Positions 7,796 through 13,720 of a stretch of 15,278 nucleotides of DNA are shown piece after piece. The DNA comes from Candidatus Spyradenecus faecavium (GTDB lineage: Bacteria; Verrucomicrobiota; Kiritimatiellia; RFP12; DVOR01): NCBI GenBank assembly GCA_018713405.1, contig DVOR01000036.1, forward strand, positions 1 to 15,278, read 5' to 3'. A program made the translations under genes and the position numbers. A model generated the notes under the pieces. The model was not told where the DNA came from and did no database searches. It saw nothing but the letters and a program-made list of their open reading frames with translations. Position 1 is the stretch's first letter; each line of letters begins with the position of its first letter.

Positions 7796-8667
7796 TTCGG
7801 ACCATCGGCGACACCGTCGTCGCCTTCGACTGCGAGTGGATCCCGGACGCCAACGCCGCCCGCGCCCTCTTCCCCGACGCCGCCGACCTGCCGGAGGGGG
7901 AGCTCCTCGCGCGGCTGTGGGCGCACAACGGCGCCACGCCCGAGGACCCGCGCCCCTTCGTGCGCCTGATGCAGAGCCGCGTGGTCTCGGTGGCCATGCT
8001 GATGCGCTCCGCGCCGAAGGTCAAGGGCGGCGACCCCGAGCTACGGTTGGTCTGGCTGCCCAAGGACCCGGACGACGCGGCGTGCCGCGCCGAGCGCAAG
8101 GTGGTGGGCTCCTTCCTCGCCGCCATCGGGCGCAGCCAGCCCCAGCTCGTGGGGTTCAACTCACGCTCGTCCGACCTGCGGATCCTGGCCCAGCGGGCCC
8201 TTGCCCTCGGCATCCCCGCGAAGGGCTTCCTCAGCCACCCCGCCAAGCCGTGGGAGGGCGTCGACTACTTCGCGCGCGACAACGATTGCTCCATCGACCT
8301 GATGGACCTCATCGCCGGTGGGTTCTCCGGGCGCGCCGCGGCCCTCTCGCTCCACGAGGCCGCCACGCTCTGCGGCATCCCCGGCAAGTTCGACGCGCAC
8401 GGCGACCAGGTGCTCGACCTCTGGCAGCAGGGGCGCTACCGCGAGATCGTGCAGTACAACTGCTACGACGCCATCACCACCTACCTGCTCTGGCTCCGCC
8501 TGGCCTGGGTCTCCGGCCGCTTCCAGACCGACCAGTACGAGAACGAGCAGGCCCTCGTGCGCGAGCTTCTCATGGGCCTCTGCGACGAGCCGGCCACCGC
8601 CTTCCTCGAGCCCTACCTCATGGAGTGGGACCGTCTCACCGACCTCCGCGAGCGCTTCCCTCTCTGA
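7792..8667 (+). CDS. PolB-like DEDDy 3'-5' exonuclease family protein
   Basis: The 291-aa protein resembles the predicted 3'-5' exonuclease family related to the proofreading domain of family B DNA polymerases (Pfam DNA_pol_B_exo2). It shows Exo I VAFDCEW with Asp13 and Glu15, Exo II GFNSRSSDL with Asp128, and Exo III YNCYD with Tyr222 and Asp226, the DEDDy pattern needed for two-metal catalysis. There is no polymerase domain. It would trim single-stranded DNA or RNA from the 3' end in the cytoplasm. ATG 7792 overlaps the preceding TGA (ATGA), so it is translationally coupled to the membrane-anchored protein; this start also matches the family N-terminus. Why it shares an operon with a HAD phosphatase is unclear. 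Confidence 0.85.
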   Translation: MIRTIGDTVVAFDCEWIPDANAARALFPDAADLPEGELLARLWAHNGATPEDPRPFVRLMQSRVVSVAMLMRSAPKVKGGDPELRLVWLPKDPDDAACRAERKVVGSFLAAIGRSQPQLVGFNSRSSDLRILAQRALALGIPAKGFLSHPAKPWEGVDYFARDNDCSIDLMDLIAGGFSGRAAALSLHEAATLCGIPGKFDAHGDQVLDLWQQGRYREIVQYNCYDAITTYLLWLRLAWVSGRFQTDQYENEQALVRELLMGLCDEPATAFLEPYLMEWDRLTDLRERFPL

Positions 8668-8674
8668 CCTCACG

Positions 8675-8695
8675 TTTCCCGCGAAGACGCAAAGG
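8675..8695 (+). repeat. 21-bp dispersed repeat, copy 1
   Basis: TTTCCCGCGAAGACGCAAAGG begins 8 nt after the exonuclease stop codon and matches 20 of 21 bases at 15235-15255. Both copies follow the 3' end of a transcription unit in the same orientation. Confidence 0.75.
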
Positions 8696-8698
8696 AAC

Positions 8699-8730
8699 GC
8701 AGGGCCTGGCGCTTCATCGCCAGGCCCTGC
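8699..8730. terminator. 13-bp perfect hairpin between convergent genes
   Basis: GCAGGGCCTGGCG (8699-8711) and its exact reverse complement (8718-8730) flank the loop CTTCAT. It lies 31 nt after the exonuclease stop. No U run follows on either strand, so it may stabilise 3' ends or help termination by another route. Confidence 0.5.
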
Positions 8731-8788
8731 GGTTCATCGTCGCCCTGCCCCTCTCCCCGCGGCGTGCGGCTGAGCGAGGCGGGTGCAT

Positions 8789-8821
8789 AAAAAAGCCGCC
8801 GTGCGGGGCACGGCGTGGCTT
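8789..8821 (-). terminator. Intrinsic terminator of the coaD-acpP operon
   Basis: On the minus strand AAGCC and GCCGTGC segments pair across a GGG-complement loop (8793-8804 with 8808-8821, two bulged bases), followed by six U (8794-8789). It lies 25 nt after the acpP stop. Confidence 0.85.
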
Positions 8822-8845
8822 CGGTCAGGGTTGGGGAACCCGCCA

Positions 8846-9088
8846 TTAGTCGGCGGTGATGCCCTTCTCCTGGAGGTACTTGATGACGGAGCCGACGGTG
8901 GTGAGCTTCTCGGCGTCCTCATCGGGGATCTCGGCGCCGAACTCTTCTTCGAAGGCCATGATGAGCTCGACCTGATCGAGGGAGTCGGCGGAGAGGTCGT
9001 CGATGAAGGAGGCCTCGGGGGTCACCTGGGCGGCGTCCACGCCGAGCTGGTCGACGATGATGTCTTTGACTTTCTGTTCGAGGGACAT
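8846..9088 (-). CDS. acpP: Acyl carrier protein
   Basis: An 80-aa acidic four-helix acyl carrier protein that holds growing acyl chains on a 4'-phosphopantetheine arm for fatty acid synthesis. The attachment site is Ser36 in DDLSADSLDQVEL. Length and the MSLEQKVKDI start are typical. AAGGAG lies 9 nt before the ATG at 9088. It is the last gene of its operon, 62 nt after fabG, with a small GC hairpin (9115-9131) in the gap that may adjust its level separately, since ACP is needed in large amounts. The usual downstream fabF is absent; a terminator follows instead. Confidence 0.97.
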   Translation of the reverse strand: MSLEQKVKDIIVDQLGVDAAQVTPEASFIDDLSADSLDQVELIMAFEEEFGAEIPDEDAEKLTTVGSVIKYLQEKGITAD

Positions 9089-9114
9089 GTTCTGTGCTCC
9101 TTGGGGTTGTTTAG

Positions 9115-9131
9115 GCCCCCACGGAGGGGGC
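9115..9131 (-). promoter_or_regulatory. Small hairpin in the fabG-acpP gap
   Basis: A 6-bp GC stem (9115-9120 with 9126-9131) with a 5-nt loop and no U run after it. It could protect the acpP mRNA end after processing; this is inference from position only. Confidence 0.3.
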
Positions 9132-9150
9132 TCGGTTGTGAAAGGGTGGG

Positions 9151-9915
9151 TTAGAAGGCCATGCCACCGCTGACGGCGAGGGTCTGGCCGGTGATGTAGC
9201 GGGCCTCGTCGGAGGCGAGGAAGCGGATGGCCTTGGCGACGTCCTCGGCCTCGCCGAGCTCCTGGAGGGGAATCATCTGGGCCATCTTGTCCTTGGCCTC
9301 CTGGGAGAGGACCTCGGTCATCTTGGTCTTGATGAAGCCGGGGGCGACGGCGTTGCAGCGGATCTTGCGCTTGCCGTATTCCTTGGAGAAGGTCTTGGTG
9401 AGGTTGATGACGCCGGCCTTGGCGGCGCCGTAGTTGGCCTGGCCGACGTTGCCGAAGAGGCCGATGACGGAGGCGGTGTTGACGATGCAGCCGCCGCAGG
9501 GCTTGCCGTCGGGGCCCTTGTTCTTGCTCATGGGGCGGATGGCGGCCTTGGAGAAGAGGAAGACGGACTTGAGGTTGGTGGCCAGGACGGCGTCCCACTC
9601 GGCCTCGTCCATCTTGATGAGGAGGTTGTCGCGGGTGATGCCGGCGTTGTTCACCAGGATGTCGAGGCGGCCGAGCTGGTCGACGGTGGCCTTGACGGCG
9701 GCGTCGACCTGGTCGGCCTTGGAGACGTCGCACTGGATGGTGATGACGCGGTGGCCGTAGGCCTCGACCTGGGGCTTGGCGGTCTCGAGGAGGGCGGGGT
9801 TGAAGTCCAGGAGGGCGACGTCGGCGCCGCATTCGGCGAAGGCCTTGGCGGTGGCCAGGCCGATGCCGCCGCCGGAACCGGTGACGAGGGCGACTTTGCC
9901 GGTGAAATCGTACAT
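9151..9915 (-). CDS. fabG: 3-oxoacyl-[acyl-carrier-protein] reductase
   Basis: FabG reduces 3-oxoacyl-ACP with NADPH in each elongation cycle. The 254-aa short-chain dehydrogenase has the nucleotide-binding GSGGGIG (14-20), NNAG (89-92), Asn114, catalytic Ser149 in NTASV, and YxxxK as Tyr162 and Lys166. A loop of about 8 extra residues (KNKGPDGKPCGGC, 131-143) lies before the Ser-bearing strand compared with E. coli FabG. AAAGGA sits 7 nt before ATG 9915. It begins 13 nt after fabD stops, inside the coaD-acpP operon. SDR proteins are diverse, but the fabD and acpP neighbours make the assignment firm. Confidence 0.95.
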   Translation of the reverse strand: MYDFTGKVALVTGSGGGIGLATAKAFAECGADVALLDFNPALLETAKPQVEAYGHRVITIQCDVSKADQVDAAVKATVDQLGRLDILVNNAGITRDNLLIKMDEAEWDAVLATNLKSVFLFSKAAIRPMSKNKGPDGKPCGGCIVNTASVIGLFGNVGQANYGAAKAGVINLTKTFSKEYGKRKIRCNAVAPGFIKTKMTEVLSQEAKDKMAQMIPLQELGEAEDVAKAIRFLASDEARYITGQTLAVSGGMAF

Positions 9916-9928
9916 GGCGGGTCCTTTC

Positions 9929-10846
9929 TTAGGCGGTGACTTTGGGGAGGGCGGCCTCGAGGGTGGCCGTGTCCTGGACGTTGGCGACGGCGTTGGCGCG
10001 GTCGATGCGGCGGATGAGGCCGGAGAGGACCTTGCCGGGGCCGAGCTCGAGGAAGAGGGCGCCGGGCTTCATGACGGCCTTGACGCAGTCGGAGAAGTGG
10101 ACGGGGCTGTCGACTTGGCGGAGCATGGCGGCCTTGATGGCCTCGCCGTCGTTCTCGTGGAAGGCGCCGGTGGCGTTGGAGAGGACGGGGATGCGGGGCG
10201 TGCCGAAGGGGATGTCCTTGACGAACTCGGCCAGGCGCTCGCGGGCGGGGGTCATGAAGGGGGAGTGGAAGGCGCCGGCGACCTGGAGGACGACGTTCTT
10301 GACGCCCTGGGCGGCGGCGAGCTCGGCGGCCTTGGCGACGGCCTCGTGGGTGCCGGAGATGACCTGCTGGCTGTCGGAGTTGATGTTGGAGACGGTGCAA
10401 CCGGAGCCCGCGCAGATGGCGTCGAGCTGCTCTGGGGTGGCGCCCATGATGGAGATCATGCCCGAGGGCTTGGCCTCGCAGGCTTCCTGCATGTACTTGC
10501 CGCGGGCCTGGAGGATGCGCAGGGTGGTCTCGAAGTCGAGGACGCCGGCGGCGCAGAGGGCCGTCCATTCGCCGAGGGAGAGGCCGGCGGCCGCGTCGGC
10601 GGGGACGTCGCAACGCTTGCGGAAGGCGGCGTGGCAGGCCATGGAGACGGTGAAGATGGCGGGCTGGCAGACGTCGGAGCGCGTGATGGCCTCGGCGGGG
10701 CCCTCGAAGCAGAGCTTCTTGAGGTCGAAGCCGAGGACGTCGTTGGCCTTGTCGAAGAGGGCCATGATCTCAGGGTCGGCCTCGGCGAGGTCCTTGCCCA
10801 TCCCGGGGAACTGGGCGCCCTGTCCTGCGAAGAAGAGGTTCAACAT
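9929..10846 (-). CDS. fabD: Malonyl-CoA:ACP transacylase
   Basis: FabD moves malonyl from CoA to acyl carrier protein, making the extender unit for fatty acid synthesis. The 305-aa protein has FAGQGAQFPGMG (6-17), nucleophile Ser90 in GLSLGEW, Arg115 for the malonyl carboxylate in ARGKYMQ, and catalytic His194 in GAFHSPFM. The nucleophile motif is GLSLGEW where GHSLGEY is most common, so His and Tyr are replaced by Leu and Trp. ATG 10846 is chosen because AGGAAG is 8 nt upstream and the family N-terminus starts here; a TTG at 10852 is too close to that site. It follows plsX after 29 nt with no fabH between them. Confidence 0.96.
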   Translation of the reverse strand: MLNLFFAGQGAQFPGMGKDLAEADPEIMALFDKANDVLGFDLKKLCFEGPAEAITRSDVCQPAIFTVSMACHAAFRKRCDVPADAAAGLSLGEWTALCAAGVLDFETTLRILQARGKYMQEACEAKPSGMISIMGATPEQLDAICAGSGCTVSNINSDSQQVISGTHEAVAKAAELAAAQGVKNVVLQVAGAFHSPFMTPARERLAEFVKDIPFGTPRIPVLSNATGAFHENDGEAIKAAMLRQVDSPVHFSDCVKAVMKPGALFLELGPGKVLSGLIRRIDRANAVANVQDTATLEAALPKVTA

Positions 10847-10875
10847 ACGCAATGCTTCCTTTCTGGCCCTTTAGT

Positions 10876-11997
10876 TTAGCGGTTTTCGCCGGCGGTTTCA
10901 ACCGGGCGTTGGCCGTGGTTGCCGATGAGCTCGGTAAGTTCCTCATCCGTCGGGGGTTCCGGCAAGGCGGCGATGCGCTCGGCGATTTCCTTGGAGACGT
11001 TGTGCGCGGCGGCGCGCGACCCTGCGGCGCAGGCATAGGCGATGGCCTTGTGCGTGGAGGAGCCGTGCGTGATGATGACCGCGCCGGAGACGCCGAGGAG
11101 GGGCGCGCCGCCGTAGACCTCGGGGTCCATGTGGTGCTTGAGGCGCTTGAGGGCCGGCAGCAACGGGACGGCGGCGAGCTTGTAGAGGAAGTTGCCGAAG
11201 ACGATCCGCTTGAGCCAGTAGCCGATGGCGTGGGCGGCGCTTTCGGAGGTCTTGAGGATGACGTTGCCGATGAAGCCGTCGCAGACGATGACGTCGGTCT
11301 TGCCCTCGAAAACGTCGTGGCCCTCGACGTTGCCGCGGAAGGCGATGCCGGGGGTGTAGTCGCGCAGGAGGGGGAAGGCGTGCTTGGTCAGCTCGTTGCC
11401 CTTGGAATCCTCGGTGCCGATGCTCATCAGGCCGACGACGGGCTTCTCGCGCCCCAGGACGAGGCGGCTGTAGATGTCGCCCATGACGGCGAACTCGCGC
11501 AGCCACTCGTGGTGGCAATCGGTGTTCGCGCCGGCGTCCAGCAGCAGCGTGGGCCGGTCGGGGTCCTTGGAGGGGAGGACCGTGGCGATGGCGGGGCGGG
11601 CGACGCCCTTGATGCGGCCGAGGACGAAGAGGGCGCTGGCGGCCATGGCGCCGGAGTTGCCGGCGGAGACGGCGGCGTCGGCCTTGCCTTCCTTGACCAG
11701 GCGCATGCAGACGTTGATCGAGCAGTTCTTTTTCCTGCGGACGGCCGCGGCCGGGGCGTCGTCCATCGCGATGGATTCATCGGTGTGGAGGATGCTCAGG
11801 CGGCCGTTGGCCAGCAGGGCCTCGACGTCGGGAATGGGGCGGATCTTGGGGTGGCGGTGGCGGAGCGCCTTGCGGATGGCGCCCTCGTCGCCCACCAGGA
11901 TGACGGAATCCTGCGACTGGGCCGCGGCGACGACGCCGCCCCAGACAATCTCGTACGGCGCATTGTCGCCGCCCATCGCATCGAGCGCTATCCTCAT
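10876..11997 (-). CDS. plsX: Phosphate acyltransferase PlsX
   Basis: PlsX converts acyl-ACP to acyl-phosphate, the donor used by PlsY to start phospholipid synthesis, as a peripheral membrane enzyme. The 373-aa protein opens with MRIALDAMGGDNAP, has SAGNSGAMAASALFVLGRI in the middle, VLPSKDPDRPTLLLDAGAN, SIGTEDSKGNELTK, CDGFIGNVILKTSE and GGAPLLGVSG, all family signatures. ATG 11997 is preceded by AGAGGTG. A second TAA follows the stop closely. It lies 57 nt after rpmF and before fabD, in the common bacterial rpmF-plsX order, tying membrane lipid synthesis to fatty acid synthesis and ribosome production. The charged tail (about 340-373) looks slightly extended. Confidence 0.97.
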   Translation of the reverse strand: MRIALDAMGGDNAPYEIVWGGVVAAAQSQDSVILVGDEGAIRKALRHRHPKIRPIPDVEALLANGRLSILHTDESIAMDDAPAAAVRRKKNCSINVCMRLVKEGKADAAVSAGNSGAMAASALFVLGRIKGVARPAIATVLPSKDPDRPTLLLDAGANTDCHHEWLREFAVMGDIYSRLVLGREKPVVGLMSIGTEDSKGNELTKHAFPLLRDYTPGIAFRGNVEGHDVFEGKTDVIVCDGFIGNVILKTSESAAHAIGYWLKRIVFGNFLYKLAAVPLLPALKRLKHHMDPEVYGGAPLLGVSGAVIITHGSSTHKAIAYACAAGSRAAAHNVSKEIAERIAALPEPPTDEELTELIGNHGQRPVETAGENR

Positions 11998-12054
11998 GTC
12001 AGCACCTCTTTGCAGATTGGCCCATGGATTCGGTCACCGGCCGGGGGCCGCGGA

Positions 12055-12243
12055 TTATTCCGCGGTCTCCTCGGCCACCTTCAGGACCTGACGGCCGTCG
12101 TACTGGCCGCAGGCGGGGCAGGCGCGGTGGGCCAGACGGGTGGCGCCGCAGGCGCAGGTGACGGTGCCGGGGACGGCGGCCTTGATCTGGCCGCGACGCT
12201 GGCGGACACGCATTTTGGACTTCTTCCGTTTCGGGACTGCCAT
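12055..12243 (-). CDS. rpmF: 50S ribosomal protein L32
   Basis: A 62-aa basic ribosomal protein of the large subunit. The N-terminus MAVPKRKKSKMRVRQRRGQ is characteristic of L32, and a C-terminal zinc-ribbon-like part contains TCACGATRLAHRACPACG. The first knuckle reads Cys-Ala-Cys, one residue shorter than the usual CxxC, while the second is a normal CPAC; metal binding may be changed or the loop merely shortened. ATG 12243 has a purine-rich GAAAGAGAG region upstream. It lies between DUF177 and plsX, a widely conserved arrangement. Confidence 0.95.
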   Translation of the reverse strand: MAVPKRKKSKMRVRQRRGQIKAAVPGTVTCACGATRLAHRACPACGQYDGRQVLKVAEETAE

Positions 12244-12282
12244 GGTTCGCTCTCTTTCTTTCTAAGCGCTGGTCGCTCTCAC

Positions 12283-12774
12283 TCACTCATCTTGCGGGGC
12301 CCAACCGTCCAGCGCGCCCCACGGGGAGCCGTCGCCCCCCTGTGCGCAACCGCACGGCCCTTCGTTCAGGTTTTTGCCGCAGTGTGGGCACACGCCCTTG
12401 CAGCCTTCCCCGCAAATCGGGTACGAAGGAAGAACAAGAATAATACCTTCTCTGGCCGATTCCGTCAAGTCCCATGTGTTTTGGCCCTCCACCTGGAGGG
12501 TCTCGCAGAAGTCTTCCTCGGCGAATTCGGCGTCGAAGTCGCGCCCGCAACGGCGGCAGACGCAACGGCAGGGCAGGCGCAGGGCGCCGCGCGCGAGGGC
12601 TTCGCCGCCGGGCAGCAGCGTCACCTCGATGTCGTAGGCCAGCGGCCCGGCGGGGCGGAGCTGCGCCAGGTCGTCGATCGCCAGGAGCGCGGCGTCGAGG
12701 GTGCCGCGCAGGCGCTCGGGGCGGCCTTCGCGCAGGCGGCCGAGGTCAACGGTCAAACGCGCCGGTGTTTCCAA
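12283..12774 (-). CDS. DUF177 (YceD-like) protein
   Basis: A 163-aa protein of the DUF177/YceD family, which is almost always next to rpmF and, in some bacteria and plastids, is linked to 23S rRNA maturation. Visible are CRCVCRRCG near residue 69 and a C-terminal Cys cluster CGEGCKGVCPHCGKNLN (about 121-137) plus CGC, suggesting a zinc-binding fold. The start is TTG 12774, chosen because a near-perfect AAGGAGG lies 5 nt upstream; both lie inside the end of coaD, giving a 29-nt overlap. A TTG at 12756 is a weaker alternative. rpmF begins 39 nt after it. Confidence 0.88.
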   Translation of the reverse strand: METPARLTVDLGRLREGRPERLRGTLDAALLAIDDLAQLRPAGPLAYDIEVTLLPGGEALARGALRLPCRCVCRRCGRDFDAEFAEEDFCETLQVEGQNTWDLTESAREGIILVLPSYPICGEGCKGVCPHCGKNLNEGPCGCAQGGDGSPWGALDGWAPQDE

Positions 12775-13297
12775 CGGCCCCTCCTTGGATGCGCTGTTCG
12801 GGGTGCGCGGCGAGGAAGGCGCGCAGGTGGCGCTCCACGCACGGCGGCACGAAGTGGGCGGTGGCGCCGCCGTAGCGCGCCACCTCGCGGACGGTGGAGG
12901 CGGTGATGTAGCTGTGCTCCTCGTTGGGCATGAGGAAGAGCGTCTCCACCTCCGGCGCCAGCTGGCGGTTCGTCAGCGCCATCTGGAACTCGTACTCAAA
13001 GTCGCTGTAGGCCCGCAGGCCGCGCACCACCGCGCGCACGCCCTGCCGGCGGCAGAACTCCACGAGCAGGCAGTCGAGCGGCTTGACGGTCACGTTGGCC
13101 AGGCCCTCCTCGGCGATGGCCTCGCGCACCATCTCCATGCGCTCGTCGATGCCGAAGAGGCGCGTCGGCTTGGGCGAGATGCCCGCCACCGCCACGATCA
13201 GGCGGTCAAACAGACCCGCGCTCCGACAGATGAGGTCGAAGTGCCCTTTGGTCATCGGGTCGAACGTCCCGGGATAAACCGCCGTTGTCTCTTTCAT
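12746..13297 (-). CDS. coaD: Phosphopantetheine adenylyltransferase
   Basis: CoaD adenylates 4'-phosphopantetheine to dephospho-CoA, the penultimate step of CoA synthesis. The 183-aa nucleotidyltransferase has YPGTFDPMTKGHFDLI with the TxGH-type His19, the RGLRAYSDFEYEFQMALTNR block (92-111), and YITASTVREVARYGG (130-144), the counterpart of the ISSS/TxxR motif. It is about 20 residues longer at the C-terminus than E. coli CoaD (residues after 163, AAHPEQRIQGG and on). ATG 13297 matches the family start. It is the first gene of the operon down to acpP; CoA supplies the phosphopantetheine arm of ACP, so the grouping makes sense. Confidence 0.96.
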   Translation of the reverse strand: MKETTAVYPGTFDPMTKGHFDLICRSAGLFDRLIVAVAGISPKPTRLFGIDERMEMVREAIAEEGLANVTVKPLDCLLVEFCRRQGVRAVVRGLRAYSDFEYEFQMALTNRQLAPEVETLFLMPNEEHSYITASTVREVARYGGATAHFVPPCVERHLRAFLAAHPEQRIQGGAVGNTGAFDR

Positions 13298-13307
13298 AAT
13301 GCCACCC

Positions 13308-13313
13308 AGTATA
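13308..13313 (-). promoter_or_regulatory. Extended -10 promoter of the coaD-acpP operon
   Basis: Minus-strand TATACT preceded by TGTGG; CTGACG at 18 bp upstream is a weak -35. The start would be near 13301, only about 4 nt before the coaD ATG, so the mRNA would have almost no leader. The 13-bp core is identical to that before argJ. Confidence 0.6.
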
Positions 13314-13345
13314 CCACATTTGTTAGTGTTTCGTCAGAGGCGCAA

Positions 13346-13397
13346 GGGGGTGCTTTGCGCCCCCGGAGAACAGAGAACAGAGAACGGAGAACAGAAC
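13346..13397 (+). repeat. Hairpin plus heptamer repeat element, left copy
   Basis: An 8-bp hairpin (13346-13353 with 13357-13364, loop TTT) is followed by four 7-bp units of GAGAACA/G and a partial fifth (13366-13397). A second copy, inverted, lies at 13622-13666. Confidence 0.8.
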
Positions 13398-13412
13398 GCG
13401 CGCAAGCGCGCG
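13397..13412. repeat. Short CG hairpin
   Basis: CGCGCG, loop CAAG, CGCGCG, directly after the left heptamer array. Alternating C and G make this a simple-sequence palindrome of unknown role. Confidence 0.4.
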
Positions 13413-13441
13413 ACGGGCGATCCGCCGTCAGATGCTCGCCT

Positions 13442-13477
13442 TCCTGAATCTCATGTATCTCCTGAATCTCCTGTGCG
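13442..13477 (+). repeat. 9-bp tandem repeat, about four units
   Basis: Units TCCTGAATC, TCATGTATC, TCCTGAATC and TCCTGTGCG. The same 9-bp period and a related unit (TCCCGCACC on the minus strand) occurs at 15184-15218. Confidence 0.65.
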
Positions 13478-13520
13478 CCGCTGGGGAACCGCCGATTACG
13501 CAGATTGGAGCCGATTAGGG

Positions 13521-13536
13521 GCCGGCTGCCGCCGGC
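13521..13536. repeat. GCCGGC hairpin
   Basis: GCCGGC, loop TGCC, GCCGGC: a 6-bp GC-only stem in the middle of the repeat island. Confidence 0.4.
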
Positions 13537-13554
13537 AGGACGCAGGAGGGGAGG

Positions 13555-13594
13555 CTTGGAAACTTGGAAGTTTGGAGGGTTGGAGGTTTGGTTG
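13555..13594 (+). repeat. 8-bp degenerate tandem repeat, five units
   Basis: Units CTTGGAAA, CTTGGAAG, TTTGGAGG, GTTGGAGG and TTTGGTTG in register. Together with the flanking arrays they fill the 420-bp gap between coaD and the next plus-strand gene. Confidence 0.6.
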
Positions 13595-13621
13595 GCGGCC
13601 TCGTCCGTCGCCCCGCAGGGG

Positions 13622-13666
13622 CGCTCTGTTCTCTGTTCTCCGTTCTCCGGGGGCGCTTCGCGCCCC
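13622..13666 (-). repeat. Hairpin plus heptamer repeat element, right copy (inverted)
   Basis: Reverse complement of the left element: heptamers CTGTTCT/CCGTTCT (from about 13624 to 13647) leading into a 7-bp hairpin (13650-13656 with 13660-13666, loop TTC). The first 15 bases GCGCCCCCGGAGAAC of the array side are identical in both copies. Confidence 0.8.
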
Positions 13667-13673
13667 TCTATGT

Positions 13674-13679
13674 TATAAT
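13674..13679 (+). promoter_or_regulatory. Promoter of the unknown two-gene cassette
   Basis: A consensus TATAAT with TGT in front (extended -10), 7 nt after the right repeat element; no good -35. The start would be near 13686, leaving a leader of about 35 nt. Confidence 0.55.
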
Positions 13680-13720
13680 AGGGGCACCTTTTTCACGGAA
13701 GCGAACCTGGAGGCATGTGT

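Noticed and set aside
10852..12906. 684-codon open frame on the plus strand across plsX, rpmF and DUF177
   Set aside because: It is a shadow of well-supported minus-strand genes, Gly/Asp/Val-rich with no domain.
13346..13666. CRISPR array in the repeat island
   Set aside because: Repeat units are 7-9 bp, directly adjacent with no spacers, and no cas gene is near.
13346..13666. Insertion sequence
   Set aside because: Inverted ends exist, but there is no transposase frame inside the 300 bp and no target duplication I could see.
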